Shown: positions 52,562 to 62,228, counted from the first letter of the stretch. The stretch is DNA of 64,000 nucleotides from Paucisalibacillus globulus (GCF_900184735.1 NZ_LT855388.1:207116-271115); one strand, 5' to 3'. The notes: a model not told the origin generated them from the sequence alone. Numbers and translations: made by a program.

Positions 52562-53467
52562 ATGAAAAGGGATTTACGAGACATCGCTATTGAAAATAGT
52601 GATGAAATAATTCAAGAATGGTTGAAAGAGATAAATCTGCTAAAAAGTGTAAACTATACAGAAGAGATTTCAACTGAGTTGTATGATAGTAATAACCATG
52701 AATTTGTTAATGTTATTATTCAAAGTATCAGAGGGAATGGCTCTACGAAAGTAATTAAAGACTTTTCAGATCGAATCATTCAATTAGGATGGCCATTAAG
52801 CTATATTATTGATGGCTTATTAGTGTTCCGTAAAGTTAGCGTTAATACCATCCTTGCGAAACTAGAAGATGTAGATGGAGACATTGCGACAGAAATAATT
52901 AGTAATGTTGATTCTTGGGTGGAACCAATCATTAGACAATTAGTTAATGAATACTCCGTAAGTTGGGAGCAAGTTGTTTCCCTGCAACGAATTGCTTTGC
53001 AGGAATTATCTGCGCCACTAATACCGGTGATGGATAATATCACCATTATGCCATTGATTGGAACGATTGACACAGAGCGTGCTAAATTCATCATGGAAAA
53101 TCTGCTTGAAGGTGTCATGCGTCATAATGCAGAAGTTGTATTAATTGATATTACGGGTGTACCAGTTGTAGATACGATGGTAGCACATCACTTATTTCAA
53201 GCAACTGAAGCCGTACGTTTATTGGGAGCAAAATGTATACTCGTTGGAATCCGTCCTGAGATAGCACAAACAATTGTTAATTTAGGAATAAATTTCTCCA
53301 ACTTACCAACCAAAAGTACACTAAAAAAAGGATTTATGCTAGCACTTGAAATAACGAATAAGTCCATTATAGAAACAGATAACAAATCTGAGAGTATTGA
53401 GGATTTGTTAGGCATAGATAAAGGGGTGAACGAGGGTCTTGAGAATACCAATCCTAAAACTACATAA
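52562..53467 (+). CDS. rsbR: stressosome scaffold protein RsbR
   Basis: A 301-residue co-antagonist of sigma-B control, part of the stressosome. An N-terminal non-haem globin-like sensor domain (residues 1-150) and a C-terminal STAS domain. The STAS phospho-site Thr is in [12 protein letters not shown], and the second Thr near THREONINE-bearing [11 protein letters not shown] matches Thr 205-type sites. The N-terminal ERLISKLEEL-type linker ends [21 protein letters not shown] tail of about 30 extra residues goes beyond B. subtilis RsbRA and overlaps rsbS. ATG 52562 has CGGAGG as RBS; an earlier in-frame start at 52499 has none. Confidence 0.9.
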   Translation: MKRDLRDIAIENSDEIIQEWLKEINLLKSVNYTEEISTELYDSNNHEFVNVIIQSIRGNGSTKVIKDFSDRIIQLGWPLSYIIDGLLVFRKVSVNTILAKLEDVDGDIATEIISNVDSWVEPIIRQLVNEYSVSWEQVVSLQRIALQELSAPLIPVMDNITIMPLIGTIDTERAKFIMENLLEGVMRHNAEVVLIDITGVPVVDTMVAHHLFQATEAVRLLGAKCILVGIRPEIAQTIVNLGINFSNLPTKSTLKKGFMLALEITNKSIIETDNKSESIEDLLGIDKGVNEGLENTNPKTT

Positions 53468-53795
53468 CTATTTATTGATATCCATTCAAACTGAGTTAGA
53501 TGACCAAACAGCGATACAATTTCAAGAGGATTTATTAAAGCAAATCCATCGGACTGAAGCTACCGGTGTAGTAATCGATTTAACCTCAGTTGAAGTAATA
53601 GACTCTTTTATAGCAAAGGTGTTAGGTGACGTAGTTTCGATGTCAGACCTTATGGGGGCTAAAGTTGTATTGACTGGAATTCAGCCAGCAGTTGCCATGA
53701 CCTTAATTGAACTAGGAATTCATATGCGAAATGTTCCAACTGCTTTGGATCTCGAACAAGGCTTGATTAAACTACATCAGGAATTGGGGGAATAG
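53439..53795 (+). CDS. rsbS: stressosome core protein RsbS
   Basis: A 118-residue single STAS domain protein. It binds RsbT within the stressosome and is phosphorylated by RsbT at the Ser in [14 protein letters not shown] (Ser 59-type). [20 protein letters not shown] is the N-terminal strand. Start is TTG 53439 behind GAGGG, inside the end of rsbR (29-base overlap, different frame), so translation is coupled to rsbR. Confidence 0.93.
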   Translation: MRIPILKLHNYLLISIQTELDDQTAIQFQEDLLKQIHRTEATGVVIDLTSVEVIDSFIAKVLGDVVSMSDLMGAKVVLTGIQPAVAMTLIELGIHMRNVPTALDLEQGLIKLHQELGE

Positions 53796-53798
53796 TCG

Positions 53799-54200
53799 AT
53801 GAACTCCCAATCCTGTGTATCGATTCAAAAAGAGTGGGATATTGTTGCTGCCCGCCAAATGGGACGTGAAATTGCAAAACAGTTAGGCTTTGGAACTGTT
53901 GACCAAGCACGTATTACAACAGCTATATCTGAACTTGCTAGAAATATATATCTCTATGCTGGTGAAGGCCAGATATGTTTTGAAATAGTTGAAACATTAG
54001 AACAAAAAGGGATGACTATAGTCGCAACAGATTCCGGACCAGGAATTGAAGATTTAAGTTTGGTTATGCAAGACGGATATACGACATCTGGAGGTCTTGG
54101 TGCAGGTCTTCCTGGTGTTAGAAGATTAATGGATGACTTCGATATGGAATCTGAGGTGGGCCACGGAACCAGGATTGTCACAACCAAATGGGTTAGATAA
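53799..54200 (+). CDS. rsbT: serine/threonine kinase RsbT (stressosome switch)
   Basis: A 133-residue GHKL kinase that phosphorylates RsbR and RsbS under stress, is released, and activates RsbU. ATP-binding motifs: TTAISELARNIYLYA (N box), ATDSGPGIEDL (G1) and GGLGAGLPGVRRLMDDF (G2). ATG 53799 follows the rsbS stop by 3 bases, GGGGGAAT being the RBS. Confidence 0.94.
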   Translation: MNSQSCVSIQKEWDIVAARQMGREIAKQLGFGTVDQARITTAISELARNIYLYAGEGQICFEIVETLEQKGMTIVATDSGPGIEDLSLVMQDGYTTSGGLGAGLPGVRRLMDDFDMESEVGHGTRIVTTKWVR

Positions 54201-54223
54201 AATCATCTGAATTAATATGCTTC

Positions 54224-54253
54224 TTGATTCATCATTGTTTAACAACGTATAAA
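54224..54253 (+). promoter_or_regulatory. possible internal promoter before rsbU
   Basis: TTGATT (54224-54229), 18-base spacer, TATAAA (54248-54253) in the 96-base gap between rsbT and rsbU. The gap is larger than other spacings in the operon. Confidence 0.3.
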
Positions 54254-54296
54254 AACTTTACATGAAGTTCCTTATAAAAGAATAGGAGAGGCCACT

Positions 54297-55307
54297 ATGG
54301 ATACGAAGGATTTAGATGCTAAAAGCTATACTGACTTCTTAAAGAGATATATAGAAACAAGGGATGAGCAAGCTCTTTATGGTGCAGAACAAGTTTCTAA
54401 ATCTTTTATTAAGAATCAAATTTCACCAGAAGAGATCGTTCACTTGCATATTCAATCTCTGTTAGAAATATATCCTGAAATACAGGACCAAATTCAGCTT
54501 TCTATGAACTTTCTATTAGAGGCAATGATTGCGTATGGTTTGGCACACCAAGAGTATCAACTACTTCGAGAAAAGCAACTTAGGATTAAGTCAGAGATTG
54601 ATGTCGCTGCCGGAATGCAAAGTATGCTTATGCAATCCGAAGTACCAAATACGGATGAATTAGATATTGGTGTAATTAGTGTCCCTGCGAATCAAATGAA
54701 TGGTGACTACCATCATTTTGTTAAAGGAAAAGATGGGGCTATTAGTATTGCAATTGCTGATATTATTGGAAAGGGAATCCCAGCGGCGCTATCTATGTCA
54801 ATGATTAAATATGCAATGGATAGTTTTCCTGAGAGCGAAATGTCTACGAATGCTATTTTAGCGAGTCTTAATAGAGTCGTAGAAAGAAATGTCGATCCGA
54901 GTATGTTCATTACTATGTTCTATGCACAATATAAACCCGATACTGGTAAATTATACTACTCTTCCGCAGGACATGAACCAGGATTCTACTATAGTAATAA
55001 GACGAAAAGTTTTCATGAATTTGAAGCAAAAGGATTAGTGCTAGGAGTTGACCCAGATACAACCTATGTACAGTCTGAAATAGATATTGAAAAAGACGAT
55101 ATGGTTATTTTGTTAACAGACGGTGTAACAGAATGCCGTAAGGGTGATACATTCATCGAACGAGATGAGTTACTAGAAGTTATTAAGACGTATATGCATT
55201 TACCTGCCCAAGATATTGTTAATCATGTTTATCGATATTTTGAACGAATCCAAAACTTTCAATTACGAGATGATTTTACATTAGTAATTTTAAAAAAAGT
55301 GGTTTAA
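54297..55307 (+). CDS. rsbU: PP2C-type phosphatase RsbU
   Basis: A 336-residue phosphatase activated by RsbT, dephosphorylating RsbV-P. N-terminal four-helix RsbT-binding domain (residues 1-84, YTDFLKRYIETRDEQALYGA), then the coiled linker IKSEIDVAAGMQSMLMQSEVP, and the PP2C/SpoIIE domain with SVPANQMNGDYHHFVKGKDG, AIADIIGKGIPAALSMSMIK and LLTDGVTECRK. Asp residues of the metal site are intact. RBS ATAGGAGAGG. Confidence 0.93.
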   Translation: MDTKDLDAKSYTDFLKRYIETRDEQALYGAEQVSKSFIKNQISPEEIVHLHIQSLLEIYPEIQDQIQLSMNFLLEAMIAYGLAHQEYQLLREKQLRIKSEIDVAAGMQSMLMQSEVPNTDELDIGVISVPANQMNGDYHHFVKGKDGAISIAIADIIGKGIPAALSMSMIKYAMDSFPESEMSTNAILASLNRVVERNVDPSMFITMFYAQYKPDTGKLYYSSAGHEPGFYYSNKTKSFHEFEAKGLVLGVDPDTTYVQSEIDIEKDDMVILLTDGVTECRKGDTFIERDELLEVIKTYMHLPAQDIVNHVYRYFERIQNFQLRDDFTLVILKKVV

Positions 55308-55327
55308 TGTTTACTGATATCGGGAAC
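55302..55327 (+). promoter_or_regulatory. internal sigma-B promoter before rsbV
   Basis: GTTTAA (55302-55307), 14-base spacer, GGGAAC (55322-55327). The same pattern GTTTAA-N14-GGGTAT drives rsbV-rsbW-sigB-rsbX in B. subtilis. The -35 overlaps the stop codon of rsbU. Confidence 0.8.
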
Positions 55328-55387
55328 AAGACAAATACGCATTAAAAATCTGTGATTCTTTATAATGGGTGTTTTGGGGGGATAACT

Positions 55388-55720
55388 ATGAATCTACAAA
55401 TCCAAATAGATGAGAAGACCAATAAGTCTATTGTTCATTTATCAGGAGAAATTGATGTTTATACAGCGCCAAAGTTAAAGGATGCTTTGCTCCCAATTAC
55501 AGAAATAAAGGGAAGAATAATTGAAGTTGATTTAGAACATGTAAATTATATGGATTCTACAGGCCTGGGAGTATTTGTAAATGCCTTGAAATTATCCAAA
55601 GAGCATGAAAGTAAATTATTGCTCGTTAATCTGCATGAAAGAGTCCTTCGTTTGTTTCAAATAACCGGATTACACAAGATTATTGATCTAAACACTACGA
55701 TTCGAGGTGTGAATGAATAA
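55388..55720 (+). CDS. rsbV: anti-anti-sigma factor RsbV
   Basis: A 110-residue STAS protein that binds and inactivates RsbW when unphosphorylated. The phosphorylation site is the Ser in VNYMDSTGLGVF (Ser 56-type). SGEIDVYTAPKLKDAL and ITGLHKIIDL are the flanking conserved parts. Start is ATG 55388 behind GGGGGG; an upstream frame extension to 55352 has no RBS. rsbW starts immediately after its TAA. Confidence 0.94.
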   Translation: MNLQIQIDEKTNKSIVHLSGEIDVYTAPKLKDALLPITEIKGRIIEVDLEHVNYMDSTGLGVFVNALKLSKEHESKLLLVNLHERVLRLFQITGLHKIIDLNTTIRGVNE

Positions 55721-56197
55721 ATGGAATCGTTTGATTTTATTGAGATGAGTTTTCCTGCAAAGCCTGAATATGTTGGGGTCATTAGATTAAGTGTTTCAGG
55801 TATAGCTAACCGCATGGGTTTTTCTTATGAAGAAATTGAAGATTTGAAGATTTCTATTTCTGAAGCAGTTACTAATGTTGTTAATCATGCATACAGTGAA
55901 AAGGAAAATGGGGTTGTTACCATAGGTTTTGGAGTGTATGAGGAACGATTAGAGATAATGGTAGCAGACCATGGTGGTAGTTTTAATTTAAATGAAGTAA
56001 AGGCGAAAATTGGACCATACGATAGTAATGAATCAGTGGAAAACCTTCGTGAGGGAGGTTTTGGATTATTTTTAATTAATACATTAATGGATAAGGTTGA
56101 AATAAATAATAATTCAGGTGTAATTGTCCTTATGACAAAGTACCTTGAAAAACTAGGGGTGGAGTTAAATGACGACCACGTCTCAACCGGACAATAA
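55721..56197 (+). CDS. rsbW: anti-sigma-B factor and kinase RsbW
   Basis: A 158-residue GHKL kinase that sequesters sigma-B and phosphorylates RsbV. N box ISEAVTNVVNHAYS, G1 VADHGGSFN and G2 EGGFGLFLINTLMDKVEI are present. Start ATG 55721 directly follows the rsbV stop. The end overlaps sigB by 29 bases, as is common in this operon. Confidence 0.94.
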   Translation: MESFDFIEMSFPAKPEYVGVIRLSVSGIANRMGFSYEEIEDLKISISEAVTNVVNHAYSEKENGVVTIGFGVYEERLEIMVADHGGSFNLNEVKAKIGPYDSNESVENLREGGFGLFLINTLMDKVEINNNSGVIVLMTKYLEKLGVELNDDHVSTGQ

Positions 56198-56957
56198 GGG
56201 AAGAGATGAGGTTTACCAGTGGATTGAACAACTTCAACAGGACCCTTTAAATGAAGAAGTTCAACAGAAAATAATCCTAACCTACAAAGATTTAGTCGAG
56301 TCCATTGCCAGAAAGTATTCTAAAAATAGTATGATTCATGAAGATCTAGTTCAAGTCGGAATGATTGGTCTATTAGCGGCTATAAAGAGATTTGATCCTA
56401 CGTATGGTAAGACATTCGAATCATTTGCCATCCCTACTATCGTTGGAGAAATAAAGAGATTTATTCGTGATAAGACTTGGAGTGTTCACGTACCGAGAAG
56501 AATTAAAGAATTAGGACCTAAGATTAAAAAGGCAATAGATGAATTAACCACCAAAAACCAAAAGTCACCGACTGTAACAGAAATTGCAGAATACTTATCT
56601 GTCTCTGAGGAAGAAATATTAGAAACAATGGAAATGAATAAAAGCTATAAAGCTCTGTCCGTTGATCGAAGTATTGAAGGTACCTCAGATGGCAGTACCA
56701 TTGCTTTGTTAGATATGATTGGCTCTAATGATGATGGATATTCGCAAATTGACCTCAAAATGCTCTTAGAAAAAATTCTTCCACTATTAACTGAACGAGA
56801 GCAAGAAATTATCCGCTGTACTTATTTTCAAAATATGAGTCAAAAAGAAACTGGAGAACTATTAGGAATATCACAGATGCATGTTTCACGTTTACAACGT
56901 AGATCGTTAAAGAAACTCCGTGAAGCAATAAATTCAGACAGTGCGGAGGTATTATAA
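56169..56957 (+). CDS. sigB: general stress sigma factor sigma-B
   Basis: A 262-residue RNA polymerase sigma factor. Region 2: EDLVQVGMIGLLAAIKRFD, then TIVGEIKRFIRDKTWSVHVP (core binding, -10 recognition). Region 3: RRIKELGPKIKKAIDELTTK. Region 4: LTEREQEIIRCTYFQNMSQKE with the recognition helix ISQMHVSRLQRRSLKKL. Lengths match B. subtilis sigma-B. ATG 56169 lies inside rsbW, behind GGGGTGGAG. Confidence 0.96.
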   Translation: MTTTSQPDNKGRDEVYQWIEQLQQDPLNEEVQQKIILTYKDLVESIARKYSKNSMIHEDLVQVGMIGLLAAIKRFDPTYGKTFESFAIPTIVGEIKRFIRDKTWSVHVPRRIKELGPKIKKAIDELTTKNQKSPTVTEIAEYLSVSEEEILETMEMNKSYKALSVDRSIEGTSDGSTIALLDMIGSNDDGYSQIDLKMLLEKILPLLTEREQEIIRCTYFQNMSQKETGELLGISQMHVSRLQRRSLKKLREAINSDSAEVL

Positions 56958-56962
56958 AATCT

Positions 56963-57553
56963 ATGAATCGAGTTAAAGTAGCAGTATTTCAGGAAGCTAA
57001 AAATGGTAATAATGAGTGTGGTGATAGTTACTTCTATAGAGAGACCGAGAATGAATTTATCTGTGCATTAGCGGATGGATTGGGAAGTGGAGAGTTTGCT
57101 AAAGAATCTTCCAAGATTGTGATTGATATCATTAAGGAAAATTATCATTCTCCTGTGGAAGAACTAGTGAAGAAATGCAATGAAAAACTAATTGGTAAGC
57201 GTGGTACGGTCCTCGCTATTTTGAAGATTGATTATCGGTCAAATAATTACTCCATCTCATCTATTGGTAATGTTGGTGTTATGACCATTACTGGTGGAAA
57301 TACTAGGAAGCGAAGTGTTCCGAACGCTGGCTACTTAGCTGGATTTAATAGAAAGTTTAAAGTGGTTCAAGAGCCACTGGAAAATGAGATGAATTTCGTC
57401 ATGTATACAGATGGCGTAACGAGTAAAGAACTCACTGAGAGATATTTTTATGAAAAAGATGTTGAGAGAATCACTAAAAATTTTGCATTAAAGAGTAAAG
57501 AAAAACGGAAAGATGATACAACATTAATTGCCATACAATATAAGCATAATTAA
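56963..57553 (+). CDS. rsbX: feedback phosphatase RsbX
   Basis: A 196-residue PP2C-like phosphatase that removes phosphate from RsbS (and RsbR) to shut the stressosome down. ECGDSYFYRETENEFICALA, then ADGLGSGEFAKESS and TDGVTSKELTERY, KDDTTLIAIQ are the PP2C motifs. ATG 56963 follows GGAGGT by 12 bases, a slightly long spacing. It is the last gene of the operon; a strong terminator follows. Confidence 0.92.
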   Translation: MNRVKVAVFQEAKNGNNECGDSYFYRETENEFICALADGLGSGEFAKESSKIVIDIIKENYHSPVEELVKKCNEKLIGKRGTVLAILKIDYRSNNYSISSIGNVGVMTITGGNTRKRSVPNAGYLAGFNRKFKVVQEPLENEMNFVMYTDGVTSKELTERYFYEKDVERITKNFALKSKEKRKDDTTLIAIQYKHN

Positions 57554-57557
57554 AGCG

Positions 57558-57611
57558 AAAGGAAGCCTGAGGGAACGTGTTATTGCGTCCCGAAAGGCTT
57601 CCTTTCCTACT
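57558..57611 (+). terminator. terminator of the sigma-B operon
   Basis: AAAGGAAGCCT (57558-57568) pairs with AGGCTTCCTTT (57595-57605), with an inner GGAACG/CGTCCC stem. Confidence 0.88.
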
Positions 57612-57671
57612 AATGTGGGATTTAAGTTGCTTTTTTGGTAGAATAGAACTTGTGTAAAGGAGGAACGCTCG

Positions 57672-59840
57672 ATGTCAGAAACATTAAATCAAGAATTGGC
57701 TCAGTGGGTTTCAAAAGAAACATCCATTCAAACGAATATTGTACATAAGGTAATTAACTTATTAGAAGAAGGAAATACGGTACCATTTATTGCTCGTTAC
57801 CGTAAAGAGGTAACGGGTGGACTTGATGAGGTACAAATAAAAGCTGTACAGGATAAATGGCAGTATGCTTCCAACTTAGCTCAGAGAAAAGAGGAAGTAA
57901 TTCGTCTAATTGATGAACAAGGAAAGCTTGTGCCGGAATTAGAAAGTGAAATTAGAAAGGCAACTCAGCTTCAACGAGTTGAAGACTTGTACAGACCATA
58001 TAAACAAAAAAGAAGAACAAAGGCGACAATTGCTAAGGAAAAGGGATTAGAACCTTTGGCAGAGTTAATCTGGAAACAGGAAAATATAGATATCAAAAAA
58101 GAAGCAGAGAAATATTTATCCGAAGAACATGAATTAAACACCACCGAAGAAGTGTTAGCTGGAGTAAATGATATTATCGCAGAAAAGATATCAGATGAAC
58201 CAGAATATCGAGAGTACATTCGTAATCAGACTTTTAAACGAGGATTAATTCAATCTGAAGTTAAGAAACAAGAGAAAGATGAGAAAAGTGTATATGAAAT
58301 GTACTATGACTATAGTGAAGCGGTCAGGTCCATTGTTGCACACCGAATACTTGCGTTAAACCGTGGGGAGAAAGAAGAAGTATTAAAAGTTTCTGTTGTT
58401 CCACCTGTGGAATCGATAGTGGAGTACTTGCAAAGAAAAGTTATTAAACAACGAACAACTAACGAAATAATGGAATTGTTAAGGGCGGCAATAGAAGATT
58501 CTTACAAACGTTTGATTGAACCTTCCATTGAGCGTGAAATTAGAACATCATTAACTGAGAAGGCAGAAGAACAAGCTATTTCTGTCTTTGCAACCAATCT
58601 AAAGAACTTATTATTGCAACCTCCGCTTAAAGGAAGAACAGTACTTGGAGTAGACCCAGCATTCCGAACAGGATGTAAATTAGCTGTTATTGATGAAACG
58701 GGTAAATTGCATGATGTAGGAGTAATGTATCCAACTGCACCAAGAAACGATATAGTGGGTGCTGAAAAAATAGTATTAGGGTTTTTAAAGAAGTATTCAG
58801 TGGAATTAATTGCTATTGGAAATGGTACAGCTTCAAGAGAAACAGAGCAGTTTATTTCAGATGTCATCACGAAGAATGACTTGGATCTTCCATATATTAT
58901 CGTAAATGAGGCCGGAGCAAGTGTTTATTCTGCATCTGAACTTGCAAGAGAAGAATTCCCTGATTTGCAAGTAGAGGAAAGAAGTGCAGCCTCCATTGCT
59001 AGACGTGTACAAGACCCACTAGCTGAATTAGTGAAAATTGATCCTAAATCAATTGGTGTTGGACAATACCAGCATGATGTTGGACAAAAGGCATTAAATG
59101 AATCATTAACCTTTGTAGTTGAGACAGCAGTTAACCAGGTTGGTGTTAATGTTAACACAGCTTCAAGATCATTACTTCAATATGTTTCAGGTCTGAGTAA
59201 GACTGTAGCTGGAAATATTGTAAAGTTAAGAAATGAGAATGGTAAGTTTTCTAACCGAAAACAATTAAAAAAGATTCCTAGACTTGGTGCTAAAACATAC
59301 GAACAAGCTATAGGGTTCTTGCGTATAATTGATGGAGATAACCCGCTTGACCGTACACCAATTCATCCGGAGAGTTATAGCCATACAGAGCAATTGTTAG
59401 CTATGCTTGACTGTAAAATAGACGACATCGGTTCTGATAAATTAAGAGGGAAGTTAAATACATTGGATAAAAAAGATATGGCTACTCAACTCGGAATCGG
59501 GGAACCGACTTTAGAAGATATCATTGAAGCGTTAAGTAAGCCAGAACGTGATCCGCGTGATGAATTCCCACAACCGTTACTTAAAAAGAATGTGTTGTCT
59601 TTAGAGGACCTAAAACCAGGAATGGAATTACAAGGTACTGTACGTAATGTTGTCGATTTTGGAGTTTTTGTAGATGTTGGTGTAAAACAGGATGGACTAG
59701 TTCATATCTCAAAAATGTCGAACTCCTTTGTTAAACATCCAATGGATATTGCATCAGTTGGTGATGTTGTAACAGTTTGGGTGGAAAGTGTTGATGTGAA
59801 TAAAGGTAGAGTTGCATTATCGATGGTGAATGATAACTAA
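57672..59840 (+). CDS. tex: RNA-binding transcription accessory protein Tex (YdcI)
   Basis: A 722-residue Tex protein. Order: N-terminal helix-rich region (1-200), YqgF/RNase H-like domain (TVLGVDPAFRTGCKLAVIDE at about 325, IVNEAGASVYSASELAREEF), helix-hairpin-helix pair (NTASRSLLQYVSGLSKTVAG and NRKQLKKIPRLGAKTYEQA) and a C-terminal S1 RNA-binding domain (GMELQGTVRNVVDFGVFVDV). Length equals B. subtilis YdcI (about 719). Location after rsbX agrees with ydcI. AAAGGAGG RBS. Confidence 0.95.
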   Translation: MSETLNQELAQWVSKETSIQTNIVHKVINLLEEGNTVPFIARYRKEVTGGLDEVQIKAVQDKWQYASNLAQRKEEVIRLIDEQGKLVPELESEIRKATQLQRVEDLYRPYKQKRRTKATIAKEKGLEPLAELIWKQENIDIKKEAEKYLSEEHELNTTEEVLAGVNDIIAEKISDEPEYREYIRNQTFKRGLIQSEVKKQEKDEKSVYEMYYDYSEAVRSIVAHRILALNRGEKEEVLKVSVVPPVESIVEYLQRKVIKQRTTNEIMELLRAAIEDSYKRLIEPSIEREIRTSLTEKAEEQAISVFATNLKNLLLQPPLKGRTVLGVDPAFRTGCKLAVIDETGKLHDVGVMYPTAPRNDIVGAEKIVLGFLKKYSVELIAIGNGTASRETEQFISDVITKNDLDLPYIIVNEAGASVYSASELAREEFPDLQVEERSAASIARRVQDPLAELVKIDPKSIGVGQYQHDVGQKALNESLTFVVETAVNQVGVNVNTASRSLLQYVSGLSKTVAGNIVKLRNENGKFSNRKQLKKIPRLGAKTYEQAIGFLRIIDGDNPLDRTPIHPESYSHTEQLLAMLDCKIDDIGSDKLRGKLNTLDKKDMATQLGIGEPTLEDIIEALSKPERDPRDEFPQPLLKKNVLSLEDLKPGMELQGTVRNVVDFGVFVDVGVKQDGLVHISKMSNSFVKHPMDIASVGDVVTVWVESVDVNKGRVALSMVNDN

Positions 59841-59842
59841 GA

Positions 59843-59882
59843 AAAAGCGCCGCAGGAGATTTTTCCTGCGGCGCTTTTTTTA
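59843..59882. terminator. bidirectional terminator between tex and katA
   Basis: AAAAGCGCCGCAGGA (59843-59857) pairs perfectly with TCCTGCGGCGCTTTT (59864-59878); T-runs follow on both strands. Confidence 0.92.
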
Positions 59883-59938
59883 GAATAACCACATCTTGCC
59901 CTGAATGCCAAGCAGGTGGTTACGTTATAATTTTGAGA

Positions 59939-61420
59939 TTACTCAACGTCACTAGCAGCTTCAACTTCACTCATGGAGATTCCAAGAGCGTTTGCTACAC
60001 CTTCACCATAAGCAGGGTCAGCTTTGTAGCAATGGTTGATATGTCTTAGTTGTACTTCTTTCGTTGTACCTTGCATGTTGCTAGCAGTGTTTTGGAACAA
60101 TCTTTGTTGTTCTTCTGCAGTCATAAGACGGAACAAGTTACCTGGTTGTTCGAAGTAATTGTCATCATCTTGACGGAAATCAAAGTAATCAACATCTGCA
60201 GCTAGTTGCTGACGTGGATCTTGATGCTCTTTACTATCTTCCCACTCACCATAGCTATTCGGGCTATATGTTACATTTTTACCATGTGGAATAACGCGCA
60301 TTGCACCATCACGATGGTAAGGGTTGAAGTTTTTCGCATTTTTAGGGTAGTTAACAGGAATTTGCCAATGGTTAACACCTAAACGATAACGTTGTGTATC
60401 TCCATAAGAGAATAGACGTCCTTGAAGCATCTTATCTGGTGAGAATCCAATACCAGGAACAATATTTGTTGGAGCAAATGCTGCTTGCTCAACTTCTTCA
60501 AAGTAGTTATCAGGGTTACGGTTAAGTTCTAGCTCCCCAACTTCGATAAGAGGGAAGTCTCCCTTAGGCCATACTTTTGTTAAGTCGAATGGGTTGTATG
60601 GTACTTCTTTAGCTTCATCTTCTGTCATTACTTGAATGTAAAGAGTCCACTTAGGGAAGTCTCCATTTTCAATTGATTCATATAAATCTTTTTGGTGACT
60701 TTCACGGTCTTTACCGATCAATGCTTCAGCTTCTTGCTCAGTTAAATTCTTAATTCCTTGTTGTGTACGGAAGTGGAATTTGACCCATACACGCTCATTA
60801 TCAGCATTAATTAAGCTATAAGTATGACTTCCGAATAAATGCATATTTCTATATGTTGCAGGAATTCCACGGTCACTCATTACAATTGTTACTTGGTGAA
60901 GTGCTTCAGGTAAACCTGTCCAGAAATCCCAGTTAGCTTGTGCACTATGCATATTTGTTCTAGGATCACGCTTAACAACGTGGTTTAAATCAGGGAAACG
61001 TTTAGGGTCTCTAAAGAAGAATACCGGTGTGTTATTACCAACTAAATCCCAGTTGCCTTCTTCTGTATAGAATTTTAACGCTGTACCACGAATATCACGC
61101 TCAGCATCAGCAGCACCACGCTCACCAGCAACAGTAGAGAAACGTAAGAACATATCTGTTTTCTTACCTACTTCGGAGAACATAGCAGCCTTTGTATATT
61201 TAGTAATGTCATGAGTTACAGTAAATGTACCATAAGCACCTGAACCTTTAGCGTGCATACGACGCTCAGGAATTACTTCACGATCGAAGTGTGCTAATTT
61301 TTCTAGGAACCAGAAGTCTTCCATTAATAGTGGACCTCTAGGACCAGCAGTTTTTACATCATCATCATTTGGTACTGGTGCACCAAATGCAGTAGTAAGT
61401 TTTTTCTTGTTTTCACTCAT
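59939..61420 (-). CDS. katA: haem catalase KatA
   Basis: A 493-residue monofunctional catalase. The catalytic His is in [12 protein letters not shown] (about residue 56), Asn in [10 protein letters not shown], and the proximal haem-ligand Tyr in [28 protein letters not shown] [19 protein letters not shown] and the NFDFHT-like region are normal. The size is that of small-subunit, vegetative catalases. A PerR-type box overlaps the upstream region. RBS GGAGGGAC. The gene lies between tex and the SprT-like gene, facing tex. Confidence 0.94.
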   Translation of the reverse strand: MSENKKKLTTAFGAPVPNDDDVKTAGPRGPLLMEDFWFLEKLAHFDREVIPERRMHAKGSGAYGTFTVTHDITKYTKAAMFSEVGKKTDMFLRFSTVAGERGAADAERDIRGTALKFYTEEGNWDLVGNNTPVFFFRDPKRFPDLNHVVKRDPRTNMHSAQANWDFWTGLPEALHQVTIVMSDRGIPATYRNMHLFGSHTYSLINADNERVWVKFHFRTQQGIKNLTEQEAEALIGKDRESHQKDLYESIENGDFPKWTLYIQVMTEDEAKEVPYNPFDLTKVWPKGDFPLIEVGELELNRNPDNYFEEVEQAAFAPTNIVPGIGFSPDKMLQGRLFSYGDTQRYRLGVNHWQIPVNYPKNAKNFNPYHRDGAMRVIPHGKNVTYSPNSYGEWEDSKEHQDPRQQLAADVDYFDFRQDDDNYFEQPGNLFRLMTAEEQQRLFQNTASNMQGTTKEVQLRHINHCYKADPAYGEGVANALGISMSEVEAASDVE

Positions 61421-61463
61421 TGAATATGTCCCTCCTGTAATATAAAATACATGTAATATAGTA

Positions 61464-61478
61464 TCATAGTAATTATAA
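61464..61478 (-). promoter_or_regulatory. PerR box upstream of katA
   Basis: TTATAATTACTATGA on the minus strand matches the PerR consensus TTATAATNATTATAA at 12 of 14 defined positions. It lies 44 bases before the katA start. Confidence 0.65.
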
Positions 61479-61613
61479 GAATACTAAATAGATAGTTTGG
61501 AAAAAAATCCTATCATGAGGATAAAAGTATGCTAGACTATCCTCCTTTCAATGGACTTTATTTCAATACCTAAACTACATTATAAATGATTATAGATAAA
61601 AATCAATTTTTAA

Positions 61614-61628
61614 TTATAATCATTTTAA
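61614..61628 (+). promoter_or_regulatory. second PerR-like box, before the SprT-like gene
   Basis: TTATAATCATTTTAA matches the PerR consensus at 13 of 14 defined positions. It lies 74 bases before the chosen start of the SprT-like gene and about 195 before katA. AT-rich context lowers confidence. Confidence 0.45.
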
Positions 61629-61701
61629 ATAACTTTATTGTGATGATTATATATACTATAGAATAGACATGAATAGAAAAAACAAAAGGAAGTTTTCGCA
61701 A

Positions 61702-62157
61702 ATGAAATTGTTAAGTGAGAAAGAACTGTTCCAACTAGTTAATAAGATATCTATTGAATACTTTGGGAAAGCTTTTATAGATGAAGTTATTTTTAATAGT
61801 CGTCTTCGTACTACAGGAGGACGTTATCTTCCATCTAAGAGATTGATTGAACTGAATCCTAAATATTATGTTGAAGCGGATGAAGATGAGTTTGTTGGGA
61901 TTATTAAACATGAACTGTGTCATTATCATTTACATATAGATGGTAAAGGTTATAAGCATGGGGATCCGGAATTTAAAGCATTATTACGGTTAACGGGTTC
62001 ACCTAGACACTGTAAACCCCTCTCCTCGAATATGGATAAACAGAAGCACCAATATAAATGTATTAATTGTAATTATGTGTACAAGCGTCAAAGAAGGGTA
62101 GACTTGAAACGGTATCGTTGTGGTAAGTGTAGAGGTAAATTGGTGAAAGTATCATAA
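61702..62157 (+). CDS. SprT-like metalloprotease-fold protein (YdcK)
   Basis: A 151-residue protein with the SprT zinc-binding motif HELCHYHLH (about residues 73-81) and a C-terminal zinc ribbon of CINCNYVYKRQRR and YRCGKCRGKL. The N-terminal part has SIEYFGKAFIDEVIFNSRLR and GGRYLPSKRLIELNPKYY. Its position after tex matches B. subtilis ydcK. The start at ATG 61702 is chosen since AAAAGGAAG stands before it; ATG 61669 has no RBS. Substrate unknown. Confidence 0.86.
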   Translation: MKLLSEKELFQLVNKISIEYFGKAFIDEVIFNSRLRTTGGRYLPSKRLIELNPKYYVEADEDEFVGIIKHELCHYHLHIDGKGYKHGDPEFKALLRLTGSPRHCKPLSSNMDKQKHQYKCINCNYVYKRQRRVDLKRYRCGKCRGKLVKVS

Positions 62158-62228
62158 TCTTGTTTGACTAGTATATAGGAAGAATATAGGGAGATGAAAA
62201 GTTTATAAATTCTGACGCAAAAAATAGA

